This document shows, piece after piece, positions 43,322 through 51,737 of a stretch of DNA of 64,000 nt. The notes under the pieces are model-generated. The model saw nothing but the letters and a program-made list of their open reading frames with translations, searched no databases and had not been told where the DNA came from. Both the position numbers and the translations under genes were made by a program. Location: the IMG/VR virus record IMGVR_UViG_3300045135_002242, positions 31,790 to 95,789 of that record; one strand, written 5' to 3'. The DNA is from a virus. Within the stretch, counting starts at the first letter, position 1, and every line of letters begins with the position of its first letter.

Positions 43322-43807
43322 CTACCATTTAACCTTGTTAGCAATTTGTTTACACATATTAATAAACTCGTCTTGGGTGTAACCTTGTTTGCACATATTA
43401 ACCATAGAAGTAACCCACTGTAGATTTCCTTCTACGTATCCCTCACTACTATCAATGCGATCTAAAGAACAATTATTTGATACTTCCATCGCATCTAAGT
43501 CTTCACCAGATAAGGCACATTGAAAGTCTTGGTCAATTAGTAACTGAGCTAAGTAATCGAATGATACATTCCATTCTATGCCCCTAGTCTCAGCACCTGT
43601 CTTGTATTTATGCACAAATGAAGCACGTAATACACCTTTGTAATAACCTTTATGTGCATTGTTTTCAGGATTACGATTGCTACACTTCTTGCATAGCTTT
43701 CCTAATTTCTCAGACTCTACAGCATAGTTTTTACGCAGGTAACTCTGCTCTTCATTACATGAAGGACAAGGCTTATACCAACGCCCATCTTCTCCAAGCC
43801 TCACCAT
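43322..43807 (-). CDS. HNH-like endonuclease
   Basis: A 161-residue protein. A zinc ribbon (CPSC ... CKKC) fills residues 14-42; the nuclease core is CALSGEDLDAM, then SLDRIDSSEGYVEGNLQWV and VNMCKQGYTQDEFINMC. This is a divergent HNH family frequent in phages, often free-standing between structural genes as a homing endonuclease. It starts 4 bases upstream of the preceding stop, and its end abuts the hydrolase ribosome site. Confidence 0.75.
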   Translation of the reverse strand: MVRLGEDGRWYKPCPSCNEEQSYLRKNYAVESEKLGKLCKKCSNRNPENNAHKGYYKGVLRASFVHKYKTGAETRGIEWNVSFDYLAQLLIDQDFQCALSGEDLDAMEVSNNCSLDRIDSSEGYVEGNLQWVTSMVNMCKQGYTQDEFINMCKQIANKVKW

Positions 43808-44067
43808 TTTTCACGATTCGACCAATATGCCGCAGACATTTTACCTTTAGCGATATTTTTAGCGTGTCTTGCTTTAAACGACTTACGACGAGCTGCATAA
43901 GCCTTAGACTCACCTTTTTTCTTAGGAGAGCCTTTTACGCCTTGCTGTCCAAAACGAATAGTTTTTTCTTTACCATTTTCACATGCTTTAACAACATGAG
44001 ACTTAGTTTTGTGCTTAGGGGTACGCCTAGGCTTATTACAAGCTAGCTTTTCCGCTAATCCAGACAT
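43801..44067 (-). CDS. Small basic conserved phage protein
   Basis: An 88-residue lysine- and arginine-rich protein with segments HKTKSHVVKACENGKEKTI, RFGQQG and FKARHAKNIAKGKMSAAYW. I recall this block from many marine podo- and myoviruses, always near the portal, with unknown function. The start overlaps the stop of the next upstream gene (ATG/TAA). Its charge suggests DNA binding in the head. Confidence 0.75.
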   Translation of the reverse strand: MSGLAEKLACNKPRRTPKHKTKSHVVKACENGKEKTIRFGQQGVKGSPKKKGESKAYAARRKSFKARHAKNIAKGKMSAAYWSNREKW

Positions 44068-44345
44068 TACTGCATACCACCAGCACTTACAGCCGCTAAA
44101 CCTTGGTTAGGTTGGCTTTGTGCGGCCATTTGCTGTTCTAGCATAGCAATAGCTTCCATGACTAGCTGTTCTGGTACTCCAGCGTCTACAAGCTCTTGAG
44201 GGTCAACGCCTTGCATCAACAAAGCCATAATCTCTTCAATAGTAGGCATTTGCTGCCCTTGAGCCATCATGTTTTGCCCTTGTGGTGCCATAGTTTGTTC
44301 TTGGGAAGCAGCAGGAGCTGCCATTGTTTGTGCTAAACCAGCCAT
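44067..44345 (-). CDS. Methionine/glutamine-rich small protein
   Basis: A 92-residue protein whose first 35 residues are low-complexity Ala/Gln/Met (AAPAASQEQTMAPQGQ), followed by a small helical bundle (PTIEEIMALLMQGVDPQELV, then PEQLVMEAIAMLEQQM). Such proteins are often found next to phage portals. Function unknown. Confidence 0.7.
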   Translation of the reverse strand: MAGLAQTMAAPAASQEQTMAPQGQNMMAQGQQMPTIEEIMALLMQGVDPQELVDAGVPEQLVMEAIAMLEQQMAAQSQPNQGLAAVSAGGMQ

Positions 44346-44371
44346 TATATTTTCCTTTAAAAATGCTAAAT

Positions 44372-44731
44372 TTAAGTGTACCCTGGGTCCATATTGTTAT
44401 TTCTGGCAGTTGCGGCCCCTAAATAATCGTTTACTGCATCATATACACCAGAGTCTTGCGTAGGCATCCAGTTTCTAGCGGCTACTGCGTAGTCACTTTC
44501 AGAAGGTTGTCTACCTGTCATAGTGTCCAGTTCATCAAGTGTGCGTTGTCTATCATAATCAAACTTTGTAGGAGAAAACTCAGAAACAAGTTTATTAATC
44601 CTATTTTGCTCTTTTATAGAAAGGGCTTGTTGTACTGCTTGCTCCGTAAGCATGTCCCGTTCCATAGCATCCAGTATTTGTGCTTTTTGGGCATTGATTT
44701 GATTCTGTTTGGCTTTTTCGATATAGCTCAT
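44372..44731 (-). CDS. Hypothetical protein next to portal
   Basis: A 119-residue helical protein (glutamine-rich coiled stretch at residues 5-45, then DRQRTLDELDTMTGRQPSES). Its ATG overlaps the portal stop codon by 4 bases, so it is translated with the portal. No known domain; probably a head component. Confidence 0.7.
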   Translation of the reverse strand: MSYIEKAKQNQINAQKAQILDAMERDMLTEQAVQQALSIKEQNRINKLVSEFSPTKFDYDRQRTLDELDTMTGRQPSESDYAVAARNWMPTQDSGVYDAVNDYLGAATARNNNMDPGYT

Positions 44732-46725
44732 TCTACTACCCCAATGTTTTTATCTCCAGCATTTTGCTGTACTAGCATTTGCTCAAGGTTGGCTTTATGT
44801 TTAGCAAAGTCAGCTTCCATTCTTTGCGCATGTTTGCGATCTTCTCTTTCAACTTGCTCCAAATGAAGGAAACCCTCATCCTCTTTAATGAACTTAAGAT
44901 CGGTCATGTCTGCTTCGCTAATAAGTTTACGGGCTTTGGCTGCTTCCACAGCTGCCTTATTTTTCTTAAGCTCTGCGTCAATAGTGTTTTCGTTGGCCCT
45001 TGCCATTTTGTCAGAAATATCAGCCTTAAGCTTTTCATTTTCCAGAACTAGTCTCTCTAGCTCTAGACGTTTTAGTTCTTCTTGTACTGGGTCAGGTTGA
45101 GGTTCATATTCACGGATACGCTTAGCTTGTTCAGGCATCCGCATTAGTTCCATAATATCCGCCATAATGCTACGACGAATACTAGGATCTTCATTAGGCC
45201 CTAAAGTCTGCAGAAGGAAAGAAAGCTCTTGCGACTTAGCTGCATTATCTTCAGCGGTGGATATGCTAATATCTAGGTCGATGCGCCCCTCAAGATCGTC
45301 TTTTCTTACTGGTACGTACTCTTCGTTAGTAACACGCACAATTTCTTCGTCTTCTAAAAACTCTGCATTGTAGCTCATCCACTTTCGGATAAGAGGTTTA
45401 ACCAGATTTTCTGCAATGTTACGCACAATATTCATACGGCGAGTTGCAGTAGCATCTAAAGCGCCCCTAGCACCAGTGGCGGTGCTCCCTAAGCTGCCAG
45501 CGTTAATGCCACCACTAAAAGACTTAGTACCGGTAATAGACTCAATTTCATTGTTCATTAGCCCAATCATATCAAAAGCGGAGCCAGGGATGCTGTTATA
45601 GCTACCTTGCCAAAAGTCATTGGGTGTACCATTAAACTCAAAGTTATTACCGGCAATAAACTTTTTACGGTTAACTTGATCTAGGGCACCTTTACGTACA
45701 GCTACTTGTCCGTTATTGGACTGGGCCATGTTATCAATAATACCGCGAATAATGGCTGTTTTAACTTTCTGATTGTCACCAATCAACTCAGCGTTTGCTT
45801 CGCCATGAATCTTAAAGGGGATGCTATTAAAGGGTACTACAATAAAAGGGGGCTTACCATCAGGATAAGGGTTTGACTGCAAGCGGATAATAGTATCATC
45901 AATCCAAGAACACACGATAGGTTCAGCAATACCATCACCATTAATATCGTAGTTACCCCAGTACTCGTAAACAACCATTTTTTTACGAGGCTCATCTTCA
46001 AACTTAAAATAAGTAGGGTCAGTAGGGATATTGTAGTAATCGTAGTCGTTAGAACGGCCTGGTACAACTTTATCTAGGTTTTTGTACCTGCCATCTTTTT
46101 TCAGGGTAGATAAATCTGTTTCGTAACGGTAGATAACAAATTGAGCACTATCTAGGTCATCTTGGCAAGTTGGGTCTAAGTATACATCATGATTACGGCA
46201 CACTTTAGCAGTTGGTTGGTTTTTAACTACTACAGTTTCAGTTACCTCTTGCTCTACAATAACTTCCCTACCTTGATCATCTACTGCAATAGCTTCCGCT
46301 ACTGTAGTAACTTCTTTGTCTTCATAGTCCCAACCTGTTTGAATAACTAGGGTGCCTTCTTGGTCAAGTACCTTGACGGCTTTAGACATAAAGTTATAAC
46401 GATCGAATTTGCGACAAAACTGAGCATTAAGCAGTAATTCGTTTTGTCTAGCGGACAGCTCATCTTCAAAAGTAATAGGAGTACATTTAATAACGTCTGA
46501 TGTACTAACAAAGGGGTCTACAATAGTAGCGTGCTGCCACTCAGATTGTTTTTTAATATCCCTAGATACAATGGCGGACTTACCTTTTTGTTCGTTACCA
46601 TAAGGTTCGCCATTATACTCGGCACGCCACTTATAAATAGCCGTGTCCTGCTCCCTTTTAAGGATGTCTGCTGCTTTTAAATCAGCCTTTAGGGCGCTGA
46701 GTAAGGTAGATTTATTAATTTTCAT
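44728..46725 (-). CDS. Portal protein (N4 gp59-like)
   Basis: A 665-residue protein forming the ring through which DNA enters and leaves the head. Characteristic stretches include KSAIVSRDIKKQSEWQHATI near the N terminus, FNSIPFKIHGEANAELIGDN in the middle and SFSGGINAGSLGSTATGARG followed by MNIVRNIAENLVKPLIRKW; the last 120 residues are a coiled-coil barrel (LKRLELERLVLENEKLKADI and following). Length and order match N4-type portals. Its promoter (46757) is a perfect sigma70 consensus. Confidence 0.92.
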   Translation of the reverse strand: MKINKSTLLSALKADLKAADILKREQDTAIYKWRAEYNGEPYGNEQKGKSAIVSRDIKKQSEWQHATIVDPFVSTSDVIKCTPITFEDELSARQNELLLNAQFCRKFDRYNFMSKAVKVLDQEGTLVIQTGWDYEDKEVTTVAEAIAVDDQGREVIVEQEVTETVVVKNQPTAKVCRNHDVYLDPTCQDDLDSAQFVIYRYETDLSTLKKDGRYKNLDKVVPGRSNDYDYYNIPTDPTYFKFEDEPRKKMVVYEYWGNYDINGDGIAEPIVCSWIDDTIIRLQSNPYPDGKPPFIVVPFNSIPFKIHGEANAELIGDNQKVKTAIIRGIIDNMAQSNNGQVAVRKGALDQVNRKKFIAGNNFEFNGTPNDFWQGSYNSIPGSAFDMIGLMNNEIESITGTKSFSGGINAGSLGSTATGARGALDATATRRMNIVRNIAENLVKPLIRKWMSYNAEFLEDEEIVRVTNEEYVPVRKDDLEGRIDLDISISTAEDNAAKSQELSFLLQTLGPNEDPSIRRSIMADIMELMRMPEQAKRIREYEPQPDPVQEELKRLELERLVLENEKLKADISDKMARANENTIDAELKKNKAAVEAAKARKLISEADMTDLKFIKEDEGFLHLEQVEREDRKHAQRMEADFAKHKANLEQMLVQQNAGDKNIGVVE

Positions 46726-46756
46726 AAGCTTATAGTACTCTTAAATTTGCGCTTTC

Positions 46757-46785
46757 ATTATAACAACTGATGTCTTTAGTGTCAA
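46757..46785 (-). promoter_or_regulatory. Perfect consensus sigma70 promoter before portal gene
   Basis: TTGACA (46780-46785), 17-base spacer, TATAAT (46757-46762) on the minus strand, 32 bases before the portal ATG. Every hexamer base matches the consensus. Confidence 0.85.
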
Positions 46786-46816
46786 TTTAGTTAGTAATAA
46801 GGCCTAATACGTAAAC

Positions 46817-47143
46817 CTAGGTTTTTAGTAACCACCACAAAAACCCTGCAGCACCTGTAATTAAGGCTGTCCAAAAAACCTCAATTTTACTAATTACGTT
46901 AGTATTCTTATCTTGGACTTTTTCAATTTGCCTATTACGTTCTAGAAGATCTCCAATATTTTCTTCTTGCTTGTCTGCCCTAGATTCTAGAACCGCAATG
47001 TCTTTTTTAACACTAACAATTTCAAATTTTAAATCAGCCAGTTTTGCTACAGAGTCCGCCATAGATACCATAGAAGTAGTCATTACTTCCATTTTAGCCT
47101 CAAGTTTAATTACAGCATCTCTAATTTGTGTATCGTTACTCAT
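46817..47143 (-). CDS. Coiled-coil protein with C-terminal membrane anchor (XhlA-like)
   Basis: A 108-residue protein: an N-terminal helix, a long coiled coil (residues 10-80) and one hydrophobic segment near the end (FWTALITGAAGFLWWLL, residues 89-105). This is the layout of haemolysin XhlA-type proteins that work with holins. It lies in the lysis region, downstream of a promoter with an embedded palindrome (47221-47250). Confidence 0.65.
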   Translation of the reverse strand: MSNDTQIRDAVIKLEAKMEVMTTSMVSMADSVAKLADLKFEIVSVKKDIAVLESRADKQEENIGDLLERNRQIEKVQDKNTNVISKIEVFWTALITGAAGFLWWLLKT

Positions 47144-47220
47144 GACACTTTCCCATTAAACTTAAAACTAGTGGAAATAACATAGTAAACCCTTAAATAT
47201 TTAATAAAGTAAATATAGGT

Positions 47221-47250
47221 ATTATCCACTATCTACCCGAGGTAGATCAA
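47221..47250 (-). promoter_or_regulatory. Promoter with palindromic operator-like site, lysis region
   Basis: TTGATC (47245-47250), 18-base spacer, GATAAT (47221-47226) on the minus strand. The spacer and -35 contain a perfect inverted repeat, ATCTACC-CGA-GGTAGAT (47231-47247, plus-strand reading). It could bind a dimeric regulator, or fold into a 7-bp, 3-base-loop hairpin. Confidence 0.5.
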
Positions 47251-47289
47251 GCTATTTCTATTAAAAGAGCTAAATATTTATTACATATG

Positions 47290-47670
47290 TCACGATTTAA
47301 AAGTACCTAATAAACCCCTAACAATTTCTGCAGGGGAGGGTATTAAAAACCCACACAGAAGGCCAAAAACTAGTATTAACCAAGTAGGTACCTCGTTAAC
47401 TACGACTGTATCTGCCCTTTCCGTAAGCACCTGTGAAGAATTATTAGACTGGTCTATAGTATTTACTTTTGCATCAGGTTTAACACTTACCGAAGAGGCT
47501 GTATTATTTGTAGTACCAAGAGTTTGGGAGTTTGTTTTTCCTGCTTGCACATTAGCTGCAACATTAGGACCTCCTCCGGCCAAAAAGCTTGGCAACTTAC
47601 TGCAACTAGGTGAGCTAACCAAAACTAGTAAAAGTAAAGGTAAGTAATGGTTATATGAAAATTTAAACAA
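47290..47670 (-). CDS. Lipoprotein-like membrane protein, possible spanin-type lysis protein
   Basis: A 126-residue protein with a signal-like N terminus (YLPLLLLVLVSSPSC, Cys 23 at a lipobox-like site), a Gly/Asn/Thr-rich middle (GGGPNVAANVQAGKTN and onwards) and a C-terminal hydrophobic span (TWLILVFGLLCGFLI). I recall the GPNVAANVQAGK-TN segment from lysis-associated proteins of other phages. Dual membrane attachment would suit a unimolecular spanin, which is inference. Confidence 0.65.
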   Translation of the reverse strand: MFKFSYNHYLPLLLLVLVSSPSCSKLPSFLAGGGPNVAANVQAGKTNSQTLGTTNNTASSVSVKPDAKVNTIDQSNNSSQVLTERADTVVVNEVPTWLILVFGLLCGFLIPSPAEIVRGLLGTFKS

Positions 47671-47717
47671 AACTAATTCCTTACTTCCTTTTCCTAAAGA
47701 CTGCGCACAGCAAAGTA

Positions 47718-47927
47718 TTACTCTGTTGTTTTCTTTTCTTTTGCCGTAGCGCTAAGGACAAGAGAAAGCACTGCTACACCTATCCCAGAATACATAATCC
47801 AGTCATTTTCTGCTATAAAACCTTTAGTAGTAAGGACACCACCGACAGTACTAAGAAGATGCCGAAACTGTCCAAAAACTACGGGGTTGCGAAGACGATT
47901 AATCACGTGTTTTACTTTATCAAGCAT
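47718..47927 (-). CDS. Holin-like protein
   Basis: A 69-residue protein from ATG 47925-47927 (GAGG ribosome site). RHLLSTVGGVLTTKGFI followed by a hydrophobic span MYSGIGVAVLSLVLSA and a KEKK tail fits small phage holins of the Pam3-gp28 kind. It directly follows the endolysin gene, the normal holin-endolysin pairing. Expected to control timing of inner-membrane permeabilisation. Confidence 0.75.
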   Translation of the reverse strand: MLDKVKHVINRLRNPVVFGQFRHLLSTVGGVLTTKGFIAENDWIMYSGIGVAVLSLVLSATAKEKKTTE

Positions 47928-47928
47928 A

Positions 47929-48615
47929 TTATGCCTCATTGTATGAGATTTTAGTGTTGTTATGTTTCATATAAACTTTTTTTATGGGGCCTGAATAATT
48001 TAGTGACATACGGGCTGCAATAAGGCGAGATTTGGCTATACGAGTTACAGTAACCGCGTTACTTTGGTTGCCGCCTAAAACATAAAAATGTGTCTCATCT
48101 TCACCATAATAGAAACCGACATGCCCTTTCCAAGAACTGGGAGAGCCTCGCCAAAATACTAGGGTGGCTCCATAGCAAGGTGTAACTTCTTTACCCCACA
48201 GCTTCCAATTCTGCGCCCCAAGAGGGTTTTTAGGGAGTACGACAGAAGAGTCAGTAATACGGTGGCAGGTTGCAACAAAAGCGCCACACCAAGGAATTTC
48301 GCGAGGATCAATCCAACTAACGGACTTGTCGAACCAATCCACAAGCCGCGACGTGTCGCGCCCCTCGTGCAAACCCAGTACAGATAGGGCAGCATCCATG
48401 ACCTCACTGGATGATTCTCTGGAAGGCTCGGCGGCCCTACGGAGCGCCGCGTAAGTCAGTGGCCCCACGTACGGACGCGCACGGAAGCCTATAGATCGTT
48501 TGAACTCTACCACGGCGGCATCCGTGTTAGGGCCTCGCAGGCCGTCCAGCTTGCCGGGACTAAACCCAAGGCGTTTCAGCGTTTTTTGTACGAATAGCCA
48601 ATCAACTTTAGTCAA
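47929..48615 (-). CDS. Endolysin: peptidoglycan-binding plus CHAP/NlpC-type amidase
   Basis: A 228-residue protein from TTG 48613-48615, chosen because AAGGAG lies 6 bases before it; a longer upstream frame overlaps the next gene and lacks a ribosome site. Residues 1-65 are a PG_binding_1 unit (VQKTLKRLGFSPGKLDGLRG). Residues 75-215 are a cysteine peptidase domain of the TIGR02594 type with Cys in IPWCGAFVA and His in WKGHVGFYYG. The first half of the gene is clearly GC-rich, the last third AT-rich, so it looks like a hybrid. Confidence 0.88.
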   Translation of the reverse strand: MTKVDWLFVQKTLKRLGFSPGKLDGLRGPNTDAAVVEFKRSIGFRARPYVGPLTYAALRRAAEPSRESSSEVMDAALSVLGLHEGRDTSRLVDWFDKSVSWIDPREIPWCGAFVATCHRITDSSVVLPKNPLGAQNWKLWGKEVTPCYGATLVFWRGSPSSWKGHVGFYYGEDETHFYVLGGNQSNAVTVTRIAKSRLIAARMSLNYSGPIKKVYMKHNNTKISYNEA

Positions 48616-48907
48616 GGGGTTTCTCCTTATGTAGGACGAAGAACAGAGTTTCTGTCCTGTCGTATATGACTTTGCCTGCACAGTTATAGTGCAAAACGAT
48701 ATGGATTCCAATTCTCCCAGGCCGCAGATTATCGGGCATGTCCAGAGACAGCCATATTGATCCAGGGACACTACCAACCTGAGAAATTGGGGCGATTTTG
48801 GGCCCACTTAACTTAAGACCGTCCCCACCTTCAAAGACGCTAGAACCCTCCACAAATACGCAGTTAAGGCCCCAAGGTGTTTGCCATAGGTGCCGTACCA
48901 AACCCAC
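48608..48907 (-). CDS. Hypothetical protein in GC-rich lysis module
   Basis: A 99-residue protein starting with GTG at 48905-48907, overlapping the endolysin start by 8 bases. It looks beta-rich (SIWLSLDMPDN, IGIHIVLHYNCAGKVIYD), with no membrane segment. Composition is GC-richer than most of the genome. No domain recognised. Confidence 0.6.
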   Translation of the reverse strand: MGLVRHLWQTPWGLNCVFVEGSSVFEGGDGLKLSGPKIAPISQVGSVPGSIWLSLDMPDNLRPGRIGIHIVLHYNCAGKVIYDRTETLFFVLHKEKPLD

Positions 48908-48915
48908 AGATCTAC

Positions 48916-49080
48916 CTATGTACCCATTGGGCTGCCAATATGAAAGATTTTACGGGTTTCGGCATGCTCAGTGCCCCTAATGTTAGCGTGTGGCGGAACA
49001 GGCACATCTTTCATCTTAACCCAGTTCGGATTTGACTGTTCCTTTTTGCATACCCTAAGTTTACCAAGAATTCCCAGCAA
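48916..49080 (-). CDS. Small hypothetical protein
   Basis: A 54-residue frame starting with TTG at 49078-49080, three bases after the stop of the frameshifted gene upstream, ending TAG 48916-48918. Contains KKEQSNPNWVKMKDVPVPPH and HAETRKIFHIGSPMGT; proline-rich and basic. The tight gene spacing on both sides supports it; no function is known. Confidence 0.5.
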   Translation of the reverse strand: MLGILGKLRVCKKEQSNPNWVKMKDVPVPPHANIRGTEHAETRKIFHIGSPMGT

Positions 49081-49083
49081 ACC

Positions 49084-49315
49084 CTACTCTTTTCTTTCTT
49101 CACGTGGTGTGTACTCAAGCTCTTCATCGAAGTCAGGATTAAGCACTTTGTGCTCTTGCACAGTTCTATCGGCGTCTTCAGGCACGGTAATGTATCCGTT
49201 GTCCACATCAATCCGGTCTTCGACCCGTGCATCGGAAACGTTAATCTGCAGCACATCCCCCTAGTTTTCTCAGGCAATATACTTTAAATTCCGCTCGTAT
49301 TGTTGGTTGAGCCAT
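49084..49315 (-). pseudogene. Frameshifted fragment of a neck/fibre-type structural protein
   Basis: ATG at 49313-49315 with AGGAG reads MAQPTIRAEFKVYCLRKLGG, then stops at once in frame 0. In the +1 frame the protein goes on LQINVSDARVEDRIDVDNGY and further to TAG 49084-49086. The two parts together match the opening of a common phage structural protein (R-x-F-x-x-Y-x-LR-x-LG ... INVSD-x-QVEDRI). The shift happens at a run of five G, so one G too many is the likely cause. About 76 residues in all, so also truncated against the full family. Confidence 0.6.
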
Positions 49316-49330
49316 TACTTTCTCCTATTA

Positions 49331-51727
49331 TCAGCATGCCATCAAAACACAAGGCACACAATATGATCCGTCATCATATTTAGCAGTCACATGAGTTGAG
49401 GTCACTTTTGCAATTGTGCAAGATCGGATAAGGTCATCGTCCTGTGGCATCGCCGTACCATCACCCGCGCTCATCAGAAGGTCGCCGCGCTGAACAGTTG
49501 TTCCTTCGGCAATACGGATGATAAAGTCGCCGGTCATGGCAATATTCATATCAGGATCATAGTTTCCGTCCTCATCTTGGTCCCAATTGACGAAAACACC
49601 TGCCACATTTTTGTCTCCAACAACGGAAGAAATTTCCATTTTGTTCAACTGTTCATTTTCTTCTGGTGTACCGTCTTCACCTATCCATTCACACATTTCA
49701 TCCAAGTTCGTCAGAACAGTTCCTTTTAGCAAGTTGTTGTTTGTCTGGCTTGAATCTGGCAATTGTGAAAATCTCGCCAAGTGTCCACCGTTATATGAAA
49801 CGGTTGTACCGGAAACAGAAATAGATCCTTCAATACTGCCTGCCGAACGGAAACGCATTAGTTGACCATCACTTGTCACGTTAATGTTACAGGTATAGTT
49901 TGCAGAGGAAATATTCAAGTTGCCGTTGGCAAGAATAGTTGCTCCGGTTACGTTGTTGGTTGCTGGATTGTTGTTTGTGGTATCAAAATATGCATCACCC
50001 TTCACGTCTACGCCATAGTCTCTGACGGCAAACGTTTCTGTCAGGGACGTTGCCACGCCCGAGGTGACATTCGCTTTAACTTGAAACCCAATTCTCGCGT
50101 CTGTGGTAGCATCCGTGTTAACTGTAATTCTACCAGCATTACCAGTTTGGTCTGGTACCCCGTGGTTGTGGTTGAATGCGATATTTGAGTTACCTTTGCC
50201 ATCGTTCAACGTAATTGCAACACTACCGCCAGAACCGACAACAAGATCGCCAGACATTGTGTCACCAGTGACGTTCACAAAACGGCTATCGGCTTCGGAT
50301 TCGGTATAATACCTTCCATCGTGGGTGTGGCTGTCATTTGCAACAGTTGCTGTAATAGTAATATTACCTAAGTTAGTCATAGTAGCTGAACCAGAAACAT
50401 CGCCTGAAAGCGTAACTACAGGGTCTGGTTTATTAGTTACATTTGCCCAGTCTAAGTAGTAGCTACCATGCTGACCGTCTAGTAGATCTGCGTCGAGTCC
50501 ACTACCAGAGCCATCTACAGTTTTAACTTCGGTTAAAATCTCAGCAGCGGTCTGATCAGCAGTAGCGCCTGCTTCAATACCATCAAGCTTAGCACCATCG
50601 ACTGAAACATCCCTACCATCTACTGTCCCTGTAGTAATTAGGTTAGGAACAGTGAGATCACCAGTCATGCTATCACCCGTGTTCTTCACGAAAGCATCAG
50701 CATTCTTCCAGTAGCTGTTAGCAGCATCCCAAATAATGGTTTCGCCATCAGAGACAGAAGTAATTAGAACATTATGGAGTTCTTCGAGTTCATACCCATT
50801 ACTAATCCTGACAAGGATAATACCCTCTGTGGCATGAGTTCGTACCACCCACCCAATATGAACTAGGTGGGCAGGAGAGTCGGGTTTAGTTGCTGTAAAA
50901 GTACCAGAGCTGCCTAACCAGATAGCCGCACCTTCAGTGAGCGATGAGGTATCAAGGCCATGCACTAAACCATTAGTAGTAACACGCCCTGTAGAGTTAT
51001 TAACAAAGGTTTCAGTAGCAATAGCAAAAGTAGTAGAAGAATCATTCTCATTACTGTTATCAGCAAGGTCAACAGTAGGTTTATCCCCTGAAGCCCCTGT
51101 TACCTTAACTACTGCACCATTATTAATGGTAGCTCCCGAAATGTTGCGTACGGGGTTACCAAGTTCTTGTCCAAACTGATAAGATACTCCATTACCAACA
51201 TCAAGAGAAATGGTTTGATTATCCACATTCCATGTTAGAGTGCCTTCTGTACCAGCACCCCCAGTAACTTTAATACTATCAGTAGTAAGGGAGGCATGAG
51301 TTACATTATCAGTATCACCGACACCCAAATTAGTTCTGGCTGTAGGGGCATCAGATGCTCCTGTACCACCATTAGCAACAGATAAAGCTGTACCTGACCA
51401 ATTACTATTATTAACTAGTGTCTGATTTTCAAGTAGGTATTCTAACAATCCAGCAGTAAGTCTAGAAGAAATCTTAGATCCTGCTGCCCAAGCTACTGCA
51501 GTAGTATTATCGTATCCACGAATAACAGTTAGAGTAGTTCCGGTAATATCTGTACATAAAACAATTTCATGCGCGGTATTAGTAGGATTAGACAAAGTTA
51601 AGTATACAGAATCACCTGCAGACAATACAGGAAACTCACTAACATCATTAACCTCGATAATGGTGCTTGCATTAGAAATTGCAGATACAATTGTAGTATC
51701 TGCATTATTTGCGTACTTAACTGCCAT
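49331..51727 (-). CDS. Tail fibre protein (798 residues), mosaic
   Basis: The N-terminal ~110 residues (MAVKYANNADTTIVSAISNA, TIIEVNDVSEFP) form an attachment domain. Beta-rich repeats follow with VKVTGASGD, LDADLLDGQHGSYYLDW and SVAITLNDGKGNSNI, typical of phage fibres with long stalks. The end (GDLLMSAGDGTAMPQDDDLI ... DGSYCVPCVLMAC) resembles the intramolecular chaperone or tip of self-processing fibres. Base composition changes near 50335: the 5' two-thirds are AT-rich, the tip-coding part is GC-richer, indicating a swapped tip. Probably the receptor-binding fibre. Confidence 0.85.
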   Translation of the reverse strand: MAVKYANNADTTIVSAISNASTIIEVNDVSEFPVLSAGDSVYLTLSNPTNTAHEIVLCTDITGTTLTVIRGYDNTTAVAWAAGSKISSRLTAGLLEYLLENQTLVNNSNWSGTALSVANGGTGASDAPTARTNLGVGDTDNVTHASLTTDSIKVTGGAGTEGTLTWNVDNQTISLDVGNGVSYQFGQELGNPVRNISGATINNGAVVKVTGASGDKPTVDLADNSNENDSSTTFAIATETFVNNSTGRVTTNGLVHGLDTSSLTEGAAIWLGSSGTFTATKPDSPAHLVHIGWVVRTHATEGIILVRISNGYELEELHNVLITSVSDGETIIWDAANSYWKNADAFVKNTGDSMTGDLTVPNLITTGTVDGRDVSVDGAKLDGIEAGATADQTAAEILTEVKTVDGSGSGLDADLLDGQHGSYYLDWANVTNKPDPVVTLSGDVSGSATMTNLGNITITATVANDSHTHDGRYYTESEADSRFVNVTGDTMSGDLVVGSGGSVAITLNDGKGNSNIAFNHNHGVPDQTGNAGRITVNTDATTDARIGFQVKANVTSGVATSLTETFAVRDYGVDVKGDAYFDTTNNNPATNNVTGATILANGNLNISSANYTCNINVTSDGQLMRFRSAGSIEGSISVSGTTVSYNGGHLARFSQLPDSSQTNNNLLKGTVLTNLDEMCEWIGEDGTPEENEQLNKMEISSVVGDKNVAGVFVNWDQDEDGNYDPDMNIAMTGDFIIRIAEGTTVQRGDLLMSAGDGTAMPQDDDLIRSCTIAKVTSTHVTAKYDDGSYCVPCVLMAC

Positions 51728-51737
51728 CAGTTATACC

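Noticed and set aside
48616-48807. 64-residue N-terminal extension of the endolysin
   Set aside because: It overlaps another gene, lacks a ribosome site, and the peptidoglycan-binding domain starts right after the TTG at 48615.
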